A DNA stretch of 64,000 bases from Acidovorax sp. 69 (GCF_002797445.1 NZ_PGEP01000001.1:4650501-4714500), one strand, 5' to 3'; shown: positions 7,567 through 21,011, numbered from the stretch's first letter. Made by a program: numbers and translations. The notes: generated from the letters alone by a model not told the origin.

Positions 7567-10500
7567 TTAGTCAGCCGCTGCGTCGGTGGCGGTGACGCTG
7601 CTGCTGTCCACCTCAGAGGCGTCAGCTTGCGCTTCCATTTCAGCCGCTTCGGCTTCGGCGATGGCGCGGCGCTCGGCGTCGTCCATGGCGTCCTTGGCCT
7701 TGCGGGCCTGGTGGTAGGCCATCCCGGTACCGGCAGGGATCAGGCGACCCACGATCACGTTTTCCTTCAGGCCACGCAGCTCGTCGCGCTTGCCCATGAT
7801 GGCAGCCTCGGTGAGCACGCGGGTCGTTTCCTGGAAGGATGCGGCCGAGATGAATGAGTCGGTCGACAGCGACGCCTTCGTGATACCCAGCAACAGGTTG
7901 CTGTAGGTCGCGGGGATCTTGCCTTCGGACTGCAATGCATCGTTGGTGTTGAGGATCTCGGAGCGCTCGACCTGCTCACCAGCGATGTAGTTGGACTCGC
8001 CAGTGTTCTCGACCACCACGCGGCGCAGCATCTGGCGAACGATCACTTCAATGTGCTTGTCGTTGATCTTCACACCCTGCAAGCGGTACACGTCCTGCAC
8101 TTCATCAACGATGTAGCGCGAGAGTTCCTCGATGCCCAGCAAGCGCAGAATGTCCTGCGGGTCGGCAGGGCCGTCCACAATCGATTCGCCCTTGTTGACC
8201 ACCTGGCCTTCGTGCACCAGGATGTTCTTTTCCTTGGGCACGAGCTCTTCGAACACACGGCCTTCAGGGTCGGTGATCTGCAAGCGGACCTTGCCCTTGG
8301 TTTCCTTGCCGAACGACACGGTACCGGTCATTTCGGCCAGCGTGCCCTTGTCCTTGGGTGTACGGGCTTCGAACAGCTCGGCCACACGCGGCAGACCGCC
8401 GGTAATGTCTCGGGTCTTCTGACCTTCGACCGGGATACGGGCCAGCACTTCGCCAGGGCCCACATCCATGCCGTCGCGCACCTGGATCAGAGCGCCGATC
8501 TGGAAGCCGATGGTCACGGAGTGATCAGTGCCAGGGATCTTCACTTCGTTGCCTTGGGCATCGATCAGCTTCACTTGTGGGCGCACCACCTTGGCGGCGC
8601 CACGGCGCTTCGGATCGATCACCACCAGCGTGGACAGACCAGTCACTTCGTCAACCTGCTTGGCTACCGTCAAGCCTTCTTCGACGTTTTCGAACTTGGT
8701 CTGACCGGCGAACTCAGTGATGATGGGTCGCGTCAGTGGATCCCAGTTGGCCAGAATCGTGCCTGCCTTGACGGTCTGATCGGCCTTGACCGTCAGCGTA
8801 GCGCCATAAGGCACCTTGTGGCGCTCGCGCTCACGGCCATGTTCGTCCTGGATGACGATTTCACCCGAACGGGCAATCACCACCAGCTCGCCCTTGGTGT
8901 TGCTCACATAGCGCATCGTGGCATTGAAGCCGATCACGCCGTTGGACTTGGCTTCCACGCTCGACGCGATAGCGGCACGCGATGCTGCACCACCGATGTG
9001 GAACGTACGCATGGTCAGCTGCGTGCCAGGCTCGCCGATCGACTGGGCAGCGATCACACCCACGGCTTCGCCGAGGTTGATCAGGCCGCCACGGCCCAAG
9101 TCACGTCCGTAGCACTTGGCGCACAGGCCGTAGCGGGTTTCGCAGGTCAGTGCAGTGCGCACCTTCACCTCGTCCACCCCTGCAGTTTCGAGTCCTTCGA
9201 TGATGTCTTCATCGAGCATCACACCTGCCTGGACCAGCACCGAGCGATTCTCGGGATGCAAGACATCTTCAGCAGCAGTGCGGCCCAGGATACGGTCGCG
9301 CAGCGATTCGATCACTTCGCCGCCTTCGACGATAGCGCGCATCAGCGAGCCATTGGCGGTACCGCAGTCCTCTTCGGTCACGACCAGATCCTGCGTCACG
9401 TCCACCAGGCGGCGGGTCAGGTATCCGGAGTTGGCCGTCTTCAAAGCCGTGTCGGCCAGACCCTTACGGGCACCGTGGGTGGAGATGAAGTACTCCAGCA
9501 CGTTCAGACCTTCACGGAAGTTCGCGGTGATAGGCGTTTCGATGATCGATCCGTCTGGCTTGGCCATCAGACCCCGCATGCCGGCCACCTGGCGGATCTG
9601 GGCTGCAGAACCCCGGGCGCCCGAGTCGGCCATCATGTAGATGGAGTTGAAGGACTCCTGGTCTACTTCCTTGCCGTGGCGATCAATGACCTTCTGCTTG
9701 GACAGCTGGGCCATCATCACCTTGGACACTTCGTCACCGGCCTTGCCCCAGATGTCCACCACCTTGTTGTAGCGCTCGCCAGAGGTGACCAGACCGGACA
9801 CGTACTGCTGTTCGATCTCTTTCACTTCCTTCTCGGAGCGCTCGATGATGCCGGCCTTCTGAGGCGGCACCAGCATGTCATCAATGGCGATCGAGATACC
9901 AGCGCGCGTTGCCAGACGGAATCCGTTTTGCAGCAGCTTGTCGGCAAACACCACCGTCTCCTTCAGACCGCACTTGCGGAAGGACACGTTGATCAGGCGC
10001 GAGATTTCCTTCTTCTTGAGCGCCTTGTTCATGTTGGAGAACGGCAGGCCCTTGGGCAGAATTTCGGACAGCAGCGCACGGCCGGCCGTGGTTTCCACGA
10101 GCGAGGTAGACGGAACGAATTCGCCCGTTTCCTTGTTCTTGGTCCACTCGGTCATGCGGACCGTGATCTTGGCTGCCAGCTCCACTTCGCCAGCATCCAG
10201 AGCACGTTGCACTTCACCGGTATCGGCAAACACCAGGCCTTCGCCCTTGCCGTTGATACGGTCACGGGTGGCGTAGTAGAGGCCCAGCACCACGTCCTGC
10301 GAAGGAACGATGGAGGGTTCGCCCGAGGCGGGGAACAGCACGTTGTTGGAGGCCAGCATCAGCGTGCGGGCTTCCATCTGCGCTTCCACCGACAGCGGGA
10401 CGTGGACAGCCATCTGGTCACCGTCAAAGTCGGCGTTGAAGGCCGCGCAGACGAGTGGGTGCAGTTGGATGGCCTTACCTTCAATCAGGATGGGCTCGAA

Positions 10501-11802
10501 GGCCTGGATCCCCAAACGGTGCAGCGTAGGCGCACGGTTGAGCATCACGGGGTGTTCCTTGATGACCTCTTCCAGAATGTCCCAAACCACCGGTGTGCCG
10601 GATTCGACTTCCTTCTTGGCGGCCTTGATCGTCGTCGCAATGCCCATGGCTTCGAGGCGCGAGAAGATGAAGGGCTTGAACAGTTCCAGAGCCATCAGCT
10701 TGGGCAAACCGCACTGGTGCAGCTTGAGCGTTGGGCCCACGGTAATCACGGAACGACCGGAGTAGTCCACGCGCTTGCCCAGCAAGTTCTGGCGGAAACG
10801 GCCGGACTTGCCCTTGATCATGTCGGCCAGCGACTTGAGGGCACGCTTGTTGGCGCCCGTCATGGCCTTGCCACGGCGGCCGTTGTCCAGCAGCGAGTCG
10901 ACGGCTTCCTGCAGCATCCGCTTTTCGTTGCGGGCGATGATTTCAGGGGCCTTCAGCTCCAGCAGACGGCGCAGGCGGCTGTTGCGGTTGATGACGCGGC
11001 GGTACAGGTCGTTCAGGTCGGAGGTGGCGAAACGGCCACCATCCAGCGGCACCAGCGGACGCAGGTCCGGTGGCAGCACGGGCAGCACTTCCAGCACCAT
11101 CCACTCGGGCTTGATGCCCGACTTCTTGAAGGCTTCGAGCACCTTCAGGCGCTTGGCGTTCTTCTTGACCTTGACTTCGGAGCCGGTCAGATCACCGCGC
11201 AGGCGTTCGATCGACAGGTCGATATCGATGGATTCCAGCAGGTCCTTGATGCCTTCAGCGCCCATCTTGGCGATGAACTCGTCACCGTATTCCTTGCGCT
11301 TGGCGTCGTAGTCGTCTTCGGACATGATGCTGAACTTCTTCAGCGGCGTCATGCCGGGGTCGGTCACCACGTACGCTTCAAAGTACAGCACGCGTTCGAT
11401 GTCGCGCAGCGTCATGTCGAGCACCAAGCCCAGACGCGACGGCAGCGACTTCAGGAACCAGATGTGGGCGCAAGGCGCGGCCAGATCGATGTGACCCATG
11501 CGCTCGCGGCGCACCTTGGTCTGCGTGACTTCAACGCCGCACTTCTCGCAGATCACACCGCGGTGCTTGAGGCGCTTGTACTTGCCGCACAGGCATTCGT
11601 AGTCCTTGATAGGACCAAAAATCTTGGCGCAGAACAGGCCATCACGCTCGGGCTTGAACGTACGGTAGTTGATGGTCTCGGGCTTCTTCACTTCACCGAA
11701 AGACCACGAACGGATCTTTTCGGGCGAAGCCATGCCGATGCGGATGGCATCGAAATGCTCATCCGGCGTGAATTGCTTGAACAGGTCGAGTAGCGATTTC
11801 AT
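7567..11802 (-). CDS. rpoC: RNA polymerase subunit beta'
   Basis: A 1411-residue beta' subunit, normal for proteobacteria. The N-terminal zinc site has C70, C72, C85 and C88 (CLCGKYK...CEKCG). The catalytic magnesium motif NADFDGD lies near residue 460, with the upstream [18 protein letters not shown] segment. The second zinc site shows [16 protein letters not shown]. The trigger-loop/bridge region includes [31 protein letters not shown] (key GEPGTQLT). The C-terminal end is acidic and Ala/Glu-rich. It starts 22 bases after rpoB and is the last gene of the rplKAJL-rpoBC unit, followed by a terminator. It assembles with beta, alpha and omega into core polymerase. Confidence 0.99.
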   Translation of the reverse strand: MKSLLDLFKQFTPDEHFDAIRIGMASPEKIRSWSFGEVKKPETINYRTFKPERDGLFCAKIFGPIKDYECLCGKYKRLKHRGVICEKCGVEVTQTKVRRERMGHIDLAAPCAHIWFLKSLPSRLGLVLDMTLRDIERVLYFEAYVVTDPGMTPLKKFSIMSEDDYDAKRKEYGDEFIAKMGAEGIKDLLESIDIDLSIERLRGDLTGSEVKVKKNAKRLKVLEAFKKSGIKPEWMVLEVLPVLPPDLRPLVPLDGGRFATSDLNDLYRRVINRNSRLRRLLELKAPEIIARNEKRMLQEAVDSLLDNGRRGKAMTGANKRALKSLADMIKGKSGRFRQNLLGKRVDYSGRSVITVGPTLKLHQCGLPKLMALELFKPFIFSRLEAMGIATTIKAAKKEVESGTPVVWDILEEVIKEHPVMLNRAPTLHRLGIQAFEPILIEGKAIQLHPLVCAAFNADFDGDQMAVHVPLSVEAQMEARTLMLASNNVLFPASGEPSIVPSQDVVLGLYYATRDRINGKGEGLVFADTGEVQRALDAGEVELAAKITVRMTEWTKNKETGEFVPSTSLVETTAGRALLSEILPKGLPFSNMNKALKKKEISRLINVSFRKCGLKETVVFADKLLQNGFRLATRAGISIAIDDMLVPPQKAGIIERSEKEVKEIEQQYVSGLVTSGERYNKVVDIWGKAGDEVSKVMMAQLSKQKVIDRHGKEVDQESFNSIYMMADSGARGSAAQIRQVAGMRGLMAKPDGSIIETPITANFREGLNVLEYFISTHGARKGLADTALKTANSGYLTRRLVDVTQDLVVTEEDCGTANGSLMRAIVEGGEVIESLRDRILGRTAAEDVLHPENRSVLVQAGVMLDEDIIEGLETAGVDEVKVRTALTCETRYGLCAKCYGRDLGRGGLINLGEAVGVIAAQSIGEPGTQLTMRTFHIGGAASRAAIASSVEAKSNGVIGFNATMRYVSNTKGELVVIARSGEIVIQDEHGRERERHKVPYGATLTVKADQTVKAGTILANWDPLTRPIITEFAGQTKFENVEEGLTVAKQVDEVTGLSTLVVIDPKRRGAAKVVRPQVKLIDAQGNEVKIPGTDHSVTIGFQIGALIQVRDGMDVGPGEVLARIPVEGQKTRDITGGLPRVAELFEARTPKDKGTLAEMTGTVSFGKETKGKVRLQITDPEGRVFEELVPKEKNILVHEGQVVNKGESIVDGPADPQDILRLLGIEELSRYIVDEVQDVYRLQGVKINDKHIEVIVRQMLRRVVVENTGESNYIAGEQVERSEILNTNDALQSEGKIPATYSNLLLGITKASLSTDSFISAASFQETTRVLTEAAIMGKRDELRGLKENVIVGRLIPAGTGMAYHQARKAKDAMDDAERRAIAEAEAAEMEAQADASEVDSSSVTATDAAAD

Positions 11803-11823
11803 AGTGACTCTTTCCTTTTCTGC

Positions 11824-14800
11824 TTAGGAGCGTTCCAGCTCGATGTCCAGGCCCAGCGAACGGATTTCCTTGACCAGCACGTTGAACGATTCCGGCATAC
11901 CGGCTTCGATGGCGTGCTCGCCCTTGACGATGGACTCGTACACCTTGGTACGGCCCACCACGTCATCGGACTTCACCGTCAGCATTTCCTGCAGCACGTA
12001 GGCGGCGCCGTAAGCTTCCAGCGCCCACACTTCCATTTCCCCGAAACGCTGACCACCGAACTGAGCCTTACCACCCAGCGGCTGCTGCGTGACGAGCGAG
12101 TAAGGGCCGGTCGAGCGGGCATGCATCTTGTCATCCACCAAGTGGTGCAGCTTCAGGTAGTGCATGTAGCCGATGGTCGTGGGACGCTCGAAGCGCTCGC
12201 CCGTGCGACCGTCGAACAAGTACGCCTGGGTGCGGGTCGATGTCAAACCTTTGCGCTCAGCAATATCGTCAGGGTAGGCGATCTTGAGCATGTCCTTGAT
12301 TTCTTCTTCCGAAGCACCGTCGAACACTGGCGTGGCGTAAGGCACACCGTTGGTCAAGTTGGCCGCCATGGCCATGACTTCTTCGTCGCTGAGCTGTGCC
12401 AGGTCTTCTGTGCGGCCACGCGAGTTGTAGACCTCTTCGAGGAACGTGCGCATTTCGGACGCCTTGGCCTGCTCTTGCAGCATGTTGCCAATGCGCTGAC
12501 CAATCCCCTTGCCAGCCCAACCGAGGTGGACTTCCAGCACCTGACCGATGTTCATCCGCGAGGGCACGCCCAGCGGGTTCAGAACGATGTCGGCCGGAGT
12601 GCCGTCTGCCATGTAGGGCATGTCTTCGACGGGAACGATCTTGGAGACCACACCCTTGTTACCGTGGCGGCCAGCCATCTTGTCACCCGGCTGCAGGCGG
12701 CGCTTGACGGCGAGGTACACCTTGACCATCTTGAGTACGCCAGCAGGCAGCTCATCGCCTTGCGTGAGCTTCTTGCGCTTTTCTTCGAACGCCAGGTCGA
12801 AACTGTGGCGCGTTTGCTCCAGAGCGTTCTTGATGGATTCGAGCTGGGTCGCAACTTCGTCTTCCGCAGGGCGGATGTCGAACCAGTGAAACTTCTCGAC
12901 CGACGCCAAGTAGGCCTTGTCGATTTTTGTGCCCTTGGCCAGCTTCTGAGGGCCGCCATTGGCCACACGGCCGTTGAGCAGCTTCTCGATGCGGTCGAAG
13001 GCATCGGCCTCCACGATACGCAGCTGGTCGTTCAGATCCAGACGGAAGCGCTTGAGTTCATCGTCGATGATCTGCTGGGCGCGCTTGTCGCGCTGGATGC
13101 CTTCACGGGTGAACACCTGTACATCGATCACAGTGCCTTGCGAGCCCTGGTCCACACGCAGCGAGGTGTCCTTCACGTCGGAAGCCTTCTCGCCGAAGAT
13201 GGCGCGCAGCAGCTTCTCTTCAGGCGTGAGGGTGGTCTCGCCCTTGGGAGTGACCTTGCCGACCAGCGTATCGCCGGGCTGCACTTCGGCACCCACGTAG
13301 ATAATGCCGGACTCGTCCAGGCGGTTCAGTTGCTGTTCCGACAGGTTCGGAATGTCGCGCGTGATTTCTTCCGCACCCAGCTTTGTATCACGGGCCATGA
13401 CCACCAGTTCCTCGATGTGAATCGAGGTATAGCGGTCTTCGGACACCACGCGTTCGGAGATCAGGATCGAATCTTCGAAGTTGTAGCCGTTCCACGGCAT
13501 GAACGCGATCAGCATGTTCTGGCCAATGGCGATTTCGCCGAAGTCCGTCGATGCGCCGTCAGCCACCACGTCACCCTTGACCAGCTTGTCGCCCTTCTTC
13601 ACGATGGGGCGTTGGTGGATGTTGGTGTTCTGGTTGGAGCGCTGGTATTTGATGAGGTTGTAGATGTCCACACCCACTTCACCAGCGACGGCCTCAGCGT
13701 CATTCACGCGGACCACGATACGCGTCGCATCCACGTAATCGACGATGCCACCGCGAGTAGCGGTAACAACCGTACCCGAGTCCACCGCAGCCACGCGCTC
13801 GATGCCCGTGCCCACCAAGGGTTTTTCAGGGCGCAACACAGGCACAGCCTGACGCGACATGTTGGCACCCATCAATGCGCGGTTCGCATCATCGTGTTCC
13901 AGGAACGGAACCAGCGATGCCGCCACCGACACGATCTGCGCAGGTGACACATCCATGTACTGAACGCGGTCTGCACCACACAGAATAGACTCACCCTTTT
14001 CACGGGCCGACACCAGGTCACCCGTCAGGCGGCCGTCCTTGTCGAGCACGGCATTGGCCTGCGCGATCACGTACTTGCCTTCTTCAATGGCCGACAGGTA
14101 GTCGATTTCCATCGTGACCTTGCTGTCGATCACACGGCGGTAAGGCGTTTCAATGAAACCGTACTCATTCAAGCGGGCATACAAGGCCAGCGAGTTGATC
14201 AGGCCAATGTTGGGGCCTTCCGGTGTTTCGATAGGGCACACACGACCGTAGTGGGTCACGTGCACGTCGCGCACTTCGAAACCTGCACGTTCGCGGGTCA
14301 GACCGCCCGGGCCCAGTGCGGAAACACGGCGCTTGTGCGTGATTTCGGCGAGCGGGTTGGTTTGGTCCATGAACTGCGACAGCTGCGACGCACCGAAGAA
14401 TTCCTTCAGAGCGGCCGAGATCGGCTTGCTGTTGATCAGGTCGTGGGGCATCAGCGGCTCTTGCTCGGCCTGACCCAGACGTTCCTTCACAGCCTTTTCG
14501 ATACGTGCCAAGCCGGTGCGGTACTGGTTTTCGGCCAGTTCGCCCACGCAACGCACGCGGCGATTTCCCAAGTGATCGATGTCATCGACTTCGCCGTTGC
14601 CGTTGCGCAGGTCCACCAGAATCTTGACCACTGCCAGGATGTCCTCGTTGGACAACACCATGGGGCCCGTGGATTCGTCGCGGCCGATCTTGGCGTTGAA
14701 CTTCATGCGGCCCACGCGCGACAGGTCGTACGTGTCGGGGTTGTAGAACAGGCGCTGGAACAGGGCCTGTACGGCGTCTTCCGTTGGCGGCTCGCCGGGG

Positions 14801-15936
14801 CGCATCATGCGGTAGATGGCCACGCGGGCAGCGAACTCGTCCACAGTTTCGTCGATGCGCAGGGTCTGCGACATGTACGCGCCCTGGTCGAGTTCGTTGG
14901 TGTAGATGCACTGGACATCCTGCACACCGGAGCTGCGCAATTTCTTGAGCAGCGCTTCGGTCAGCTCGTCATTGGCCTTGGCAATGATTTCACCGGTGTC
15001 CGCGTCCACAATGTTGCGGGCCACAACGCGGCCAATCAGGAAATCCTCAGGCACACTGATGTGTGTGGTGCCGGACTGTTCCAATTCGCGGGTGTGGCGC
15101 GCTGTCACGCGCTTATCCTTGGCCACAACAACCTTGCCCGACTTGTCGGTAATGTCGAAACGCGCCACTTCGCCGCGCAGACGTTCGGAGACAAACTCCA
15201 TCTGTGCGCCGCTGTCCATCAAGCGGAAGTTGTCATTGACGAAGAAGTTCGCCAAGATCGACTCTGGATTCAGGCCGATGGCCTTGAGCAAAATCGTGAC
15301 AGGCATCTTGCGCCGACGGTCGACGCGAAAGTACAGAATGTCCTTGGGGTCGAATTCGAAGTCCAGCCAAGAGCCACGGTAGGGAATGATGCGCGCCGAG
15401 AACAGCAGCTTGCCCGAACTGTGGGTCTTGCCCTTGTCGTGTTCGAAGAACACGCCTGGCGAACGGTGCAGCTGAGACACGATCACGCGCTCAGTACCAT
15501 TGATGATGAACGAGCCCTTGTCGGTCATCAAAGGCACTTCGCCCATGTAGACCTCTTGCTCCTTCACTTCCTTGACCACCTTGGACTGCGACGTCGAGGA
15601 CTCGCGGTCATAGATGATCAGCTGCACCTTGGCACGCACGGCCGAGGCGAAAGTCAGACCACGGGTCTGGCACTCGCGCACGTCAAAAGCAGGCTTGGCC
15701 AGGTTGTACTCAATGAACTTCATCTCCACAAAACCGTTGTGAGAGACGATAGGAAAGGCAGCGTCGAATGCAGCCTGAAGGCCTTCGATGGTTCTTTTCT
15801 GGGGTGCTTTATCAGCCTGCAGGAAAGCGGTGTATGCGTCCTTCTGCATTTGCAGCAGATAAGGAACTTCGAGCACGCTATCGCGGGTGCCGAAACTTTT
15901 GCGAATTCGCTTGCGTTCGGTGTAGGAATAGGCCAT
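11824..15936 (-). CDS. rpoB: RNA polymerase subunit beta
   Basis: A 1370-residue beta subunit with [16 protein letters not shown] at the N-terminus, as in other proteobacteria. The rifampicin-binding cluster reads [23 protein letters not shown] with L at the common S531-adjacent segment ALGPGGL. The catalytic-core motifs [18 protein letters not shown] ([15 protein letters not shown]) and the C-terminal [24 protein letters not shown] are present. The start at 15936 has GGAG eight bases upstream; reading further upstream would add 38 unsupported residues. The 265-base gap to rplL is structured and likely tunes polymerase relative to L12 synthesis. Confidence 0.99.
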   Translation of the reverse strand: MAYSYTERKRIRKSFGTRDSVLEVPYLLQMQKDAYTAFLQADKAPQKRTIEGLQAAFDAAFPIVSHNGFVEMKFIEYNLAKPAFDVRECQTRGLTFASAVRAKVQLIIYDRESSTSQSKVVKEVKEQEVYMGEVPLMTDKGSFIINGTERVIVSQLHRSPGVFFEHDKGKTHSSGKLLFSARIIPYRGSWLDFEFDPKDILYFRVDRRRKMPVTILLKAIGLNPESILANFFVNDNFRLMDSGAQMEFVSERLRGEVARFDITDKSGKVVVAKDKRVTARHTRELEQSGTTHISVPEDFLIGRVVARNIVDADTGEIIAKANDELTEALLKKLRSSGVQDVQCIYTNELDQGAYMSQTLRIDETVDEFAARVAIYRMMRPGEPPTEDAVQALFQRLFYNPDTYDLSRVGRMKFNAKIGRDESTGPMVLSNEDILAVVKILVDLRNGNGEVDDIDHLGNRRVRCVGELAENQYRTGLARIEKAVKERLGQAEQEPLMPHDLINSKPISAALKEFFGASQLSQFMDQTNPLAEITHKRRVSALGPGGLTRERAGFEVRDVHVTHYGRVCPIETPEGPNIGLINSLALYARLNEYGFIETPYRRVIDSKVTMEIDYLSAIEEGKYVIAQANAVLDKDGRLTGDLVSAREKGESILCGADRVQYMDVSPAQIVSVAASLVPFLEHDDANRALMGANMSRQAVPVLRPEKPLVGTGIERVAAVDSGTVVTATRGGIVDYVDATRIVVRVNDAEAVAGEVGVDIYNLIKYQRSNQNTNIHQRPIVKKGDKLVKGDVVADGASTDFGEIAIGQNMLIAFMPWNGYNFEDSILISERVVSEDRYTSIHIEELVVMARDTKLGAEEITRDIPNLSEQQLNRLDESGIIYVGAEVQPGDTLVGKVTPKGETTLTPEEKLLRAIFGEKASDVKDTSLRVDQGSQGTVIDVQVFTREGIQRDKRAQQIIDDELKRFRLDLNDQLRIVEADAFDRIEKLLNGRVANGGPQKLAKGTKIDKAYLASVEKFHWFDIRPAEDEVATQLESIKNALEQTRHSFDLAFEEKRKKLTQGDELPAGVLKMVKVYLAVKRRLQPGDKMAGRHGNKGVVSKIVPVEDMPYMADGTPADIVLNPLGVPSRMNIGQVLEVHLGWAGKGIGQRIGNMLQEQAKASEMRTFLEEVYNSRGRTEDLAQLSDEEVMAMAANLTNGVPYATPVFDGASEEEIKDMLKIAYPDDIAERKGLTSTRTQAYLFDGRTGERFERPTTIGYMHYLKLHHLVDDKMHARSTGPYSLVTQQPLGGKAQFGGQRFGEMEVWALEAYGAAYVLQEMLTVKSDDVVGRTKVYESIVKGEHAIEAGMPESFNVLVKEIRSLGLDIELERS

Positions 15937-16201
15937 GAGATCTCCGGGCAAAGACATGAGTCCTGGGTCTTCGACGACTGACTCGCAAGAAGCGTTGTTC
16001 TTACGGGCTTGGCGGTTGGCCACTACCAACCATGGCGGACGGTGATGCATTGCACATCACCCGAACCAAGGCGTCTTCTGCTGTCGGGATTGACAGAAGA
16101 CACTCGAAAGCCTCGCTGCGCGCGGGACTTTCGGGTGCGCTCTGAAAGCACCAAAGGCTGGAGGCCCGCGAGGAGCACTCCAGCCCTTGAAGGGGACTGA
16201 A
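15937..16201 (-). promoter_or_regulatory. Structured rplL-rpoB spacer, probable attenuator
   Basis: This 265-base gap has no gene but three inverted repeats: GGCTGGAG/CTCCAGCC at 16156-16163 and 16178-16185, TCTTCTG/CAGAAGA at 16074-16080 and 16094-16100, and GGTGATG/CATCACC at 16041-16047 and 16055-16061. The first is followed on the minus strand by a short T-rich run. In E. coli the equivalent gap carries a partial terminator and a processing site, so attenuation here is an inference by position. Confidence 0.5.
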
Positions 16202-16579
16202 TTACTTCAGTTCAGCCTTGGCGCCAGCTTCCACCAGCTTCTTGACTGCTGCTTCGGCGTCAGCCTTGGCAATAGCTTCCTTGACGTTCTTTGGAGCGCC
16301 GTCCACCAGGTCCTTGGCTTCCTTGAGGCCCAGGCCAGTGATTTCGCGCACTGCCTTGATGACGGAAACCTTGTTGGCGCCAGCTTCGAGCAGGACCACG
16401 TTGAATTCCGTCTTTTCTTCCGCAGCAGCGGCGCCAGCGCCACCACCAGCGGCAGCAGGAGCAGCCATGGCTGCAGCGCTCACGCCAAACTTCTCTTCAA
16501 TGGCCTTCACCAGGTCATTGAGTTCCAGAACCGTCATGCTGTCCAGAGCGGTCAAAAATGCGTCTTTATCGAATGCCAT
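16202..16579 (-). CDS. rplL: Ribosomal protein bL12 (L7/L12)
   Basis: A 125-residue stalk protein. The N-terminal dimerisation helices ([22 protein letters not shown]) are followed by an Ala/Gly-rich hinge at about 38-55 and the C-terminal factor-binding domain ending [17 protein letters not shown]. It recruits elongation factors to the ribosome and binds L10 as several dimers. AGGAAAT precedes the ATG. It follows rplJ by about 40 bases. Confidence 0.98.
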   Translation of the reverse strand: MAFDKDAFLTALDSMTVLELNDLVKAIEEKFGVSAAAMAAPAAAGGGAGAAAAEEKTEFNVVLLEAGANKVSVIKAVREITGLGLKEAKDLVDGAPKNVKEAIAKADAEAAVKKLVEAGAKAELK

Positions 16580-16619
16580 TTTTATTTCCTAACAATTTTG
16601 TTGGTTATCTATCGGGCAA

Positions 16620-17144
16620 TCAAGCCGCGACAGGTTCGGCGGCCGTTTCGGCAGCGCCTTCGCCTTTTTTGGCCGCCAGTGCGCCCAGCACAATGGCCGT
16701 ACGCGACATGGGGGACATAAGCAAGCCACAAATCTGAGCCAACAGAACTTCCTTGGAAGGGATGTTAGCCAGTTGCTTAACGCCGTTGACATCCAGGGCT
16801 TTGCCACCGAAAGCGCCACCGCGAATCACCAACTTGTCGTTGGTCTTCGCGAAATCGGCCACCACCTTGGCGGCGGCCACAGCGTCTTCGGAGAAGCCGT
16901 AGATCAGCGGACCAGTCATCTGGTCAGCCACCACGTCAAATGCGCTGCCTGCTACAGCACGGCGAGCCAGGGTGTTCTTCAGAACACTCAAGGTCACGCC
17001 CTTGCTGCGAGCATCAACACGCAGTTTGGTCATGTCGGCGACCGTGATGCCACGGTATTCCGCGATCACAAGCGTTTGAGCTTTAGCGGCGAGGCTGGTC
17101 ACTTCACTGATGACCGCTTCTTTCTCACTGCGATTAAGACTCAA
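16620..17144 (-). CDS. rplJ: Ribosomal protein uL10
   Basis: A 174-residue protein starting [15 protein letters not shown], the base of the ribosomal stalk that anchors L12 dimers. The family motif [19 protein letters not shown] is near residue 30, and the C-terminal helix is Ala-rich. The start codon is TTG with GGAG six bases upstream; no ATG fits the conserved N-terminus. A rare start on L10 beside an ATG on rplL could help keep L12 in excess. The long leader upstream is the expected L10 autoregulation site. Confidence 0.97.
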   Translation of the reverse strand: MSLNRSEKEAVISEVTSLAAKAQTLVIAEYRGITVADMTKLRVDARSKGVTLSVLKNTLARRAVAGSAFDVVADQMTGPLIYGFSEDAVAAAKVVADFAKTNDKLVIRGGAFGGKALDVNGVKQLANIPSKEVLLAQICGLLMSPMSRTAIVLGALAAKKGEGAAETAAEPVAA

Positions 17145-17380
17145 GGTCTACTCCTTAAAATGCGCACTTGGCGGTTGCCTCGTGCACGCTCTTGTTGCAG
17201 CGACCAACTGTTCAGGAAAATTTTCCATCTGCAGCGGGATCGCCATCTGCGTTGGCGTCTCTGTGTCTTTAAGCGCGACGGAATCGCGCACCAACGGTCT
17301 TGGATGGCCTGTGGCTACCGAAGCAGCCCCAGCCCACCACATCGGACCAGCCCGAAGGCCGACCCGAAGATTTCTTGCAA
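17145..17380 (-). promoter_or_regulatory. Candidate L10 leader, rplA-rplJ gap
   Basis: This 236-base untranslated gap directly before rplJ is where the L10(L12)4 complex binds its own mRNA in other bacteria. Visible structure includes the hairpin CGCCA/TGGCG (17241-17245 and 17253-17257). The sequence just upstream of the TTG start is A/G-rich with TAAGGAGT. The kink-turn expected in this RNA was not modelled, so the assignment is by position. Confidence 0.5.
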
Positions 17381-18079
17381 TTACGCTGCAGCGATGGTCT
17401 GCGTGTCCACGCGGACGCCCAGGCCCATCGTGGAAGACACTGCCACCTTGCGCAGGTAAACACCCTTGCTGGTTGCAGGCTTGGCCTTCGTCAGGGCTTC
17501 GATCAGTGCAGCCAGGTTGCCTTGCAGCTTGTCGTTGTCGAACGAGCGGCGACCGATCGTGCTGTGCACGATACCGGCCTTGTCGACGCGGAACTGCACT
17601 TGACCAGCCTTGGCGTTCTTCACAGCCGTAGCGACGTCAGGCGTTACAGTGCCCACCTTGGGGTTGGGCATCAGGCCACGTGGGCCCAGGATCTGGCCCA
17701 GCGTACCGACGACGCGCATGGCATCAGGGGCAGCAATCACGATGTCGAAAGGCATATCACCAGCCTTGACCATGGCGGCCAGGTCGTCCATACCAACGAT
17801 GTCGGCACCAGCGGCCTTGGCTTCTTCAGCCTTGGCGCCTTGGGCGAACACAGCCACGCGGGTCGTCTTGCCGGTACCGTTGGGCAGCACCACGGCGCCA
17901 CGAACCACTTGGTCAGACTTCTTGGCATCAATGCCGAGTTGAACAGCCACGTCGATGGATTCGTCGAACTTGGCCGTAGCGGCTTCCTTGACGATCACAA
18001 CTGCGTCAGCGAATGCATACAGCTTGTTGCTGTCTACTTTGCCTTGCAGGGCTTTTTGCTTCTTGGTCAGCTTGGCCAT
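17381..18079 (-). CDS. rplA: Ribosomal protein uL1
   Basis: A 232-residue protein that forms the mobile L1 stalk, binding 23S rRNA and guiding E-site tRNA release. The recognisable core includes [20 protein letters not shown], the VLPNGTGKT motif near residue 68, and the domain II segment [16 protein letters not shown]. Length is within one or two residues of the E. coli protein. It begins just after the rplK stop (one-base gap), so L11 and L1 are made together. In E. coli L1 represses this pair by binding the rplK leader. Confidence 0.98.
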   Translation of the reverse strand: MAKLTKKQKALQGKVDSNKLYAFADAVVIVKEAATAKFDESIDVAVQLGIDAKKSDQVVRGAVVLPNGTGKTTRVAVFAQGAKAEEAKAAGADIVGMDDLAAMVKAGDMPFDIVIAAPDAMRVVGTLGQILGPRGLMPNPKVGTVTPDVATAVKNAKAGQVQFRVDKAGIVHSTIGRRSFDNDKLQGNLAALIEALTKAKPATSKGVYLRKVAVSSTMGLGVRVDTQTIAAA

Positions 18080-18080
18080 A

Positions 18081-18512
18081 TTACAAACCCTCCACCGTCA
18101 CGCCCATCGAGCGTGCAGAGCCAGCCAGCGTGCGCACAGCGGCGGCAACGTTAGCGGCGTTCATGTCCTTCATCTTGGTCTTGGCGATCTCTTCGAGCTG
18201 TTCGCGCGTGATCTTGCCGACCTTGGTCTTCAACGGGTTCGCAGAACCCTTGTCGAGCTTGATAGCTTTCTTGATCAAGGTGGTCGCTGGAGGCGTCTTG
18301 ATAATGAAGGTGAAGCTCTTGTCTGCGAAAGCCGTGATAACCACGGGCAATGGCAGGCCTGGCTCAACGCCCTGGGTCTGCGCATTGAATGCCTTGCAGA
18401 ACTCCATGATGTTGAGACCACGCTGACCCAGTGCTGGGCCGATGGGTGGGGATGGGTTGGCCTTACCAGCTGGAACTTGCAGCTTGATAAAACCGACGAT
18501 TTTCTTCGCCAT
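18081..18512 (-). CDS. rplK: Ribosomal protein uL11
   Basis: A 143-residue protein of the GTPase-associated centre, beginning [30 protein letters not shown] with the flexible proline-rich N-terminal domain ([13 protein letters not shown]). The C-terminal rRNA-binding domain includes [12 protein letters not shown] and [15 protein letters not shown]. Length is standard. AAGGAG lies eight bases before the ATG. First of the rplKA pair, preceded by a 147-base structured gap. Confidence 0.98.
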   Translation of the reverse strand: MAKKIVGFIKLQVPAGKANPSPPIGPALGQRGLNIMEFCKAFNAQTQGVEPGLPLPVVITAFADKSFTFIIKTPPATTLIKKAIKLDKGSANPLKTKVGKITREQLEEIAKTKMKDMNAANVAAAVRTLAGSARSMGVTVEGL

Positions 18513-18531
18513 GTTTTACTCCTTGCGGGTG

Positions 18532-18590
18532 ATAACGCCTGCGCTGCTCCATGCAGCAACTGGCTCCCCGGGGTTAACGACTCGCTATCA
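18532..18590 (-). promoter_or_regulatory. Candidate L1-binding leader before rplK
   Basis: On the minus strand, GATAGCG and CGTTATC pair (one G-U) to close a 59-base element. Inside it GTTGCTGC pairs with GCAGCGC around ATGGA. The element ends about 20 bases before the rplK start. Position matches the site at which L1 represses L11-L1 synthesis in E. coli; the protein interaction is inferred. A further small hairpin CCTTGG/CCAAGG is at 18634-18649. Confidence 0.4.
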
Positions 18591-18659
18591 CGATGCACGC
18601 ACCGAGTCGAAAAGTGCGACATCTCATCTTGAACCTTGGCCTGCCAAGGCTAAGGGTAG

Positions 18660-19256
18660 TCAGGTTTTTTCAACCTGGCCGAACTCCAACTCGACCGGCG
18701 TAGAACGTCCAAAGATCATCACGGAGACGCGCACGCGGCTCTTCTCGTAATTGACTTCTTCGACCGATCCATTGAAGTCCGTAAAAGGACCTTCTTTGAC
18801 ACGAACCAGCTCGCCGACCGTGAATTCGATCTTGTGGCGAGGCTTGTCCGTACCTTCCTGCATCTGGCTGACGATTTTCTGGACTTCTTCCTCAGAAATA
18901 GGTGCAGGGCGATTTTTCGCGCCACCCACGAAGCCGGTCACTTTGTTGGTGTGTTTCACCAAGTGCCAGGTGTCATCGTCCATGACCATCTCAACAAACA
19001 CATAACCAGGAAACAAGCGACGCTCGGTCGTCTTGCGCTGGCCGTTCTTCATTTCAACAACTTCTTCAGTCGGCACGAGAATGCGACCAAACTTATCCTG
19101 CATCCCCGAACGGCCGATGCGCTCCTGAATATTGCGCTCTACAGCCTTCTCCATGCCCGAATAGGCGTGAACGATGTACCAACGCAGATCTGGATTTGCC
19201 GGAGCAGAAGCGCCTGCAGGAGCTTCTGCTCCAGTGATTTCCGCAGCGGTTGTCAT
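18660..19256 (-). CDS. nusG: Transcription antitermination factor NusG
   Basis: A 198-residue factor that binds RNA polymerase beta' and couples transcription to translation or to Rho. The NGN domain begins [23 protein letters not shown] at about residue 23. The KOW domain is at the C-terminus ([27 protein letters not shown]). The first 22 residues are an Ala-rich tail longer than in E. coli (181 residues). The start is placed at 19256 because its ATG overlaps the secE stop as ATGA; a reading from 19295 would overlap secE by about 40 bases. Partner of secE in one operon. Confidence 0.97.
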   Translation of the reverse strand: MTTAAEITGAEAPAGASAPANPDLRWYIVHAYSGMEKAVERNIQERIGRSGMQDKFGRILVPTEEVVEMKNGQRKTTERRLFPGYVFVEMVMDDDTWHLVKHTNKVTGFVGGAKNRPAPISEEEVQKIVSQMQEGTDKPRHKIEFTVGELVRVKEGPFTDFNGSVEEVNYEKSRVRVSVMIFGRSTPVELEFGQVEKT

Positions 19257-19639
19257 GACTTTTTCCACCCCAAAATCAAGTCGTACAAAACCCACTCTAA
19301 GGTTTTGTCAGTGAACCACAGGAACAAAGCCATGATCACCACAAAGGCGAACACATAGGCCGTCATCTGCAATGTTTCTTTGCGGGTAGGCCAGACGACC
19401 TTCTTCACCTCGCGCCATGCATCCTTTGCAAAGGCAACGAACTGGCGGCCTGATTCGGACACCAGAAACACGCCGGCAGCCGCAACCAGCCCAACAATAA
19501 GCGCAACCCACTGAACAACAGCACCCTGCTTGCTCAGCAAATAAAAGCCCACAACCGACGCAATGACCAAGGCCACCACTGCTGCGAGCTTGGCCTTGTC
19601 TGCGCCTGTATTGACAGTTTCAACCTGTGAAGTGGCCAT
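19253..19639 (-). CDS. secE: Protein translocase subunit SecE
   Basis: A 128-residue inner-membrane protein with three hydrophobic segments: about 18-38, 41-60 and 92-115. The conserved amphipathic stretch [22 protein letters not shown] precedes the last transmembrane helix, the part that clamps SecY. The three-helix form matches the E. coli SecE (127 residues). Overlaps nusG by four bases and follows tRNA-Trp. Confidence 0.97.
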   Translation of the reverse strand: MATSQVETVNTGADKAKLAAVVALVIASVVGFYLLSKQGAVVQWVALIVGLVAAAGVFLVSESGRQFVAFAKDAWREVKKVVWPTRKETLQMTAYVFAFVVIMALFLWFTDKTLEWVLYDLILGWKKS

Positions 19640-19686
19640 CTTTGAGTATTTCCTGCTTCCGATTCACAGCATCATTCAAGACACCG

Positions 19687-19711
19687 AAGCCCGCCAGGGT
19701 CTGGCGGGCTT
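19687..19711 (-). terminator. Hairpin between tRNA-Trp and secE
   Basis: A perfect 11-bp stem (AAGCCCGCCAG against CTGGCGGGCTT) with a 3-base loop. On the minus strand it lacks a good T-run, while on the plus strand TTGTTTT follows. It is more likely a partial terminator or a processing/stability element than a full stop, since secE-nusG lie downstream. Confidence 0.5.
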
Positions 19712-19730
19712 GTTTTAGGCCACATTCAAG

Positions 19731-19806
19731 TGGCAGGGGCAGTAGGAATCGAACCTACAACCTTCGGTTTTGGAGACCGACGCTCTGCCAATTGAGCTAT
19801 ACCCCT
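19731..19806 (-). tRNA. tRNA-Trp (CCA)
   Basis: A 76-nt cloverleaf starting AGGGGTATAGCTCAATTGG and ending in encoded CCA. The anticodon loop CTCCAAA carries CCA. It lies 14 bases after the tuf stop, so it is probably cut from the tuf transcript. Confidence 0.97.
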
Positions 19807-19820
19807 GTATACCTTTTCAA

Positions 19821-21011
<1,191 letters not shown>

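Noticed and set aside
8053..11793. A 1246-codon open frame antisense to rpoC, and similar long ones opposite atp, rpoB, tuf and fusA
   Set aside because: They mirror highly expressed GC-rich genes, have His/Arg-rich composition and show no family motif; they result from codon bias.
15937..16050. N-terminal extension of rpoB by 38 residues
   Set aside because: The conserved [16 protein letters not shown] start has its own Shine-Dalgarno; the extension is not conserved.
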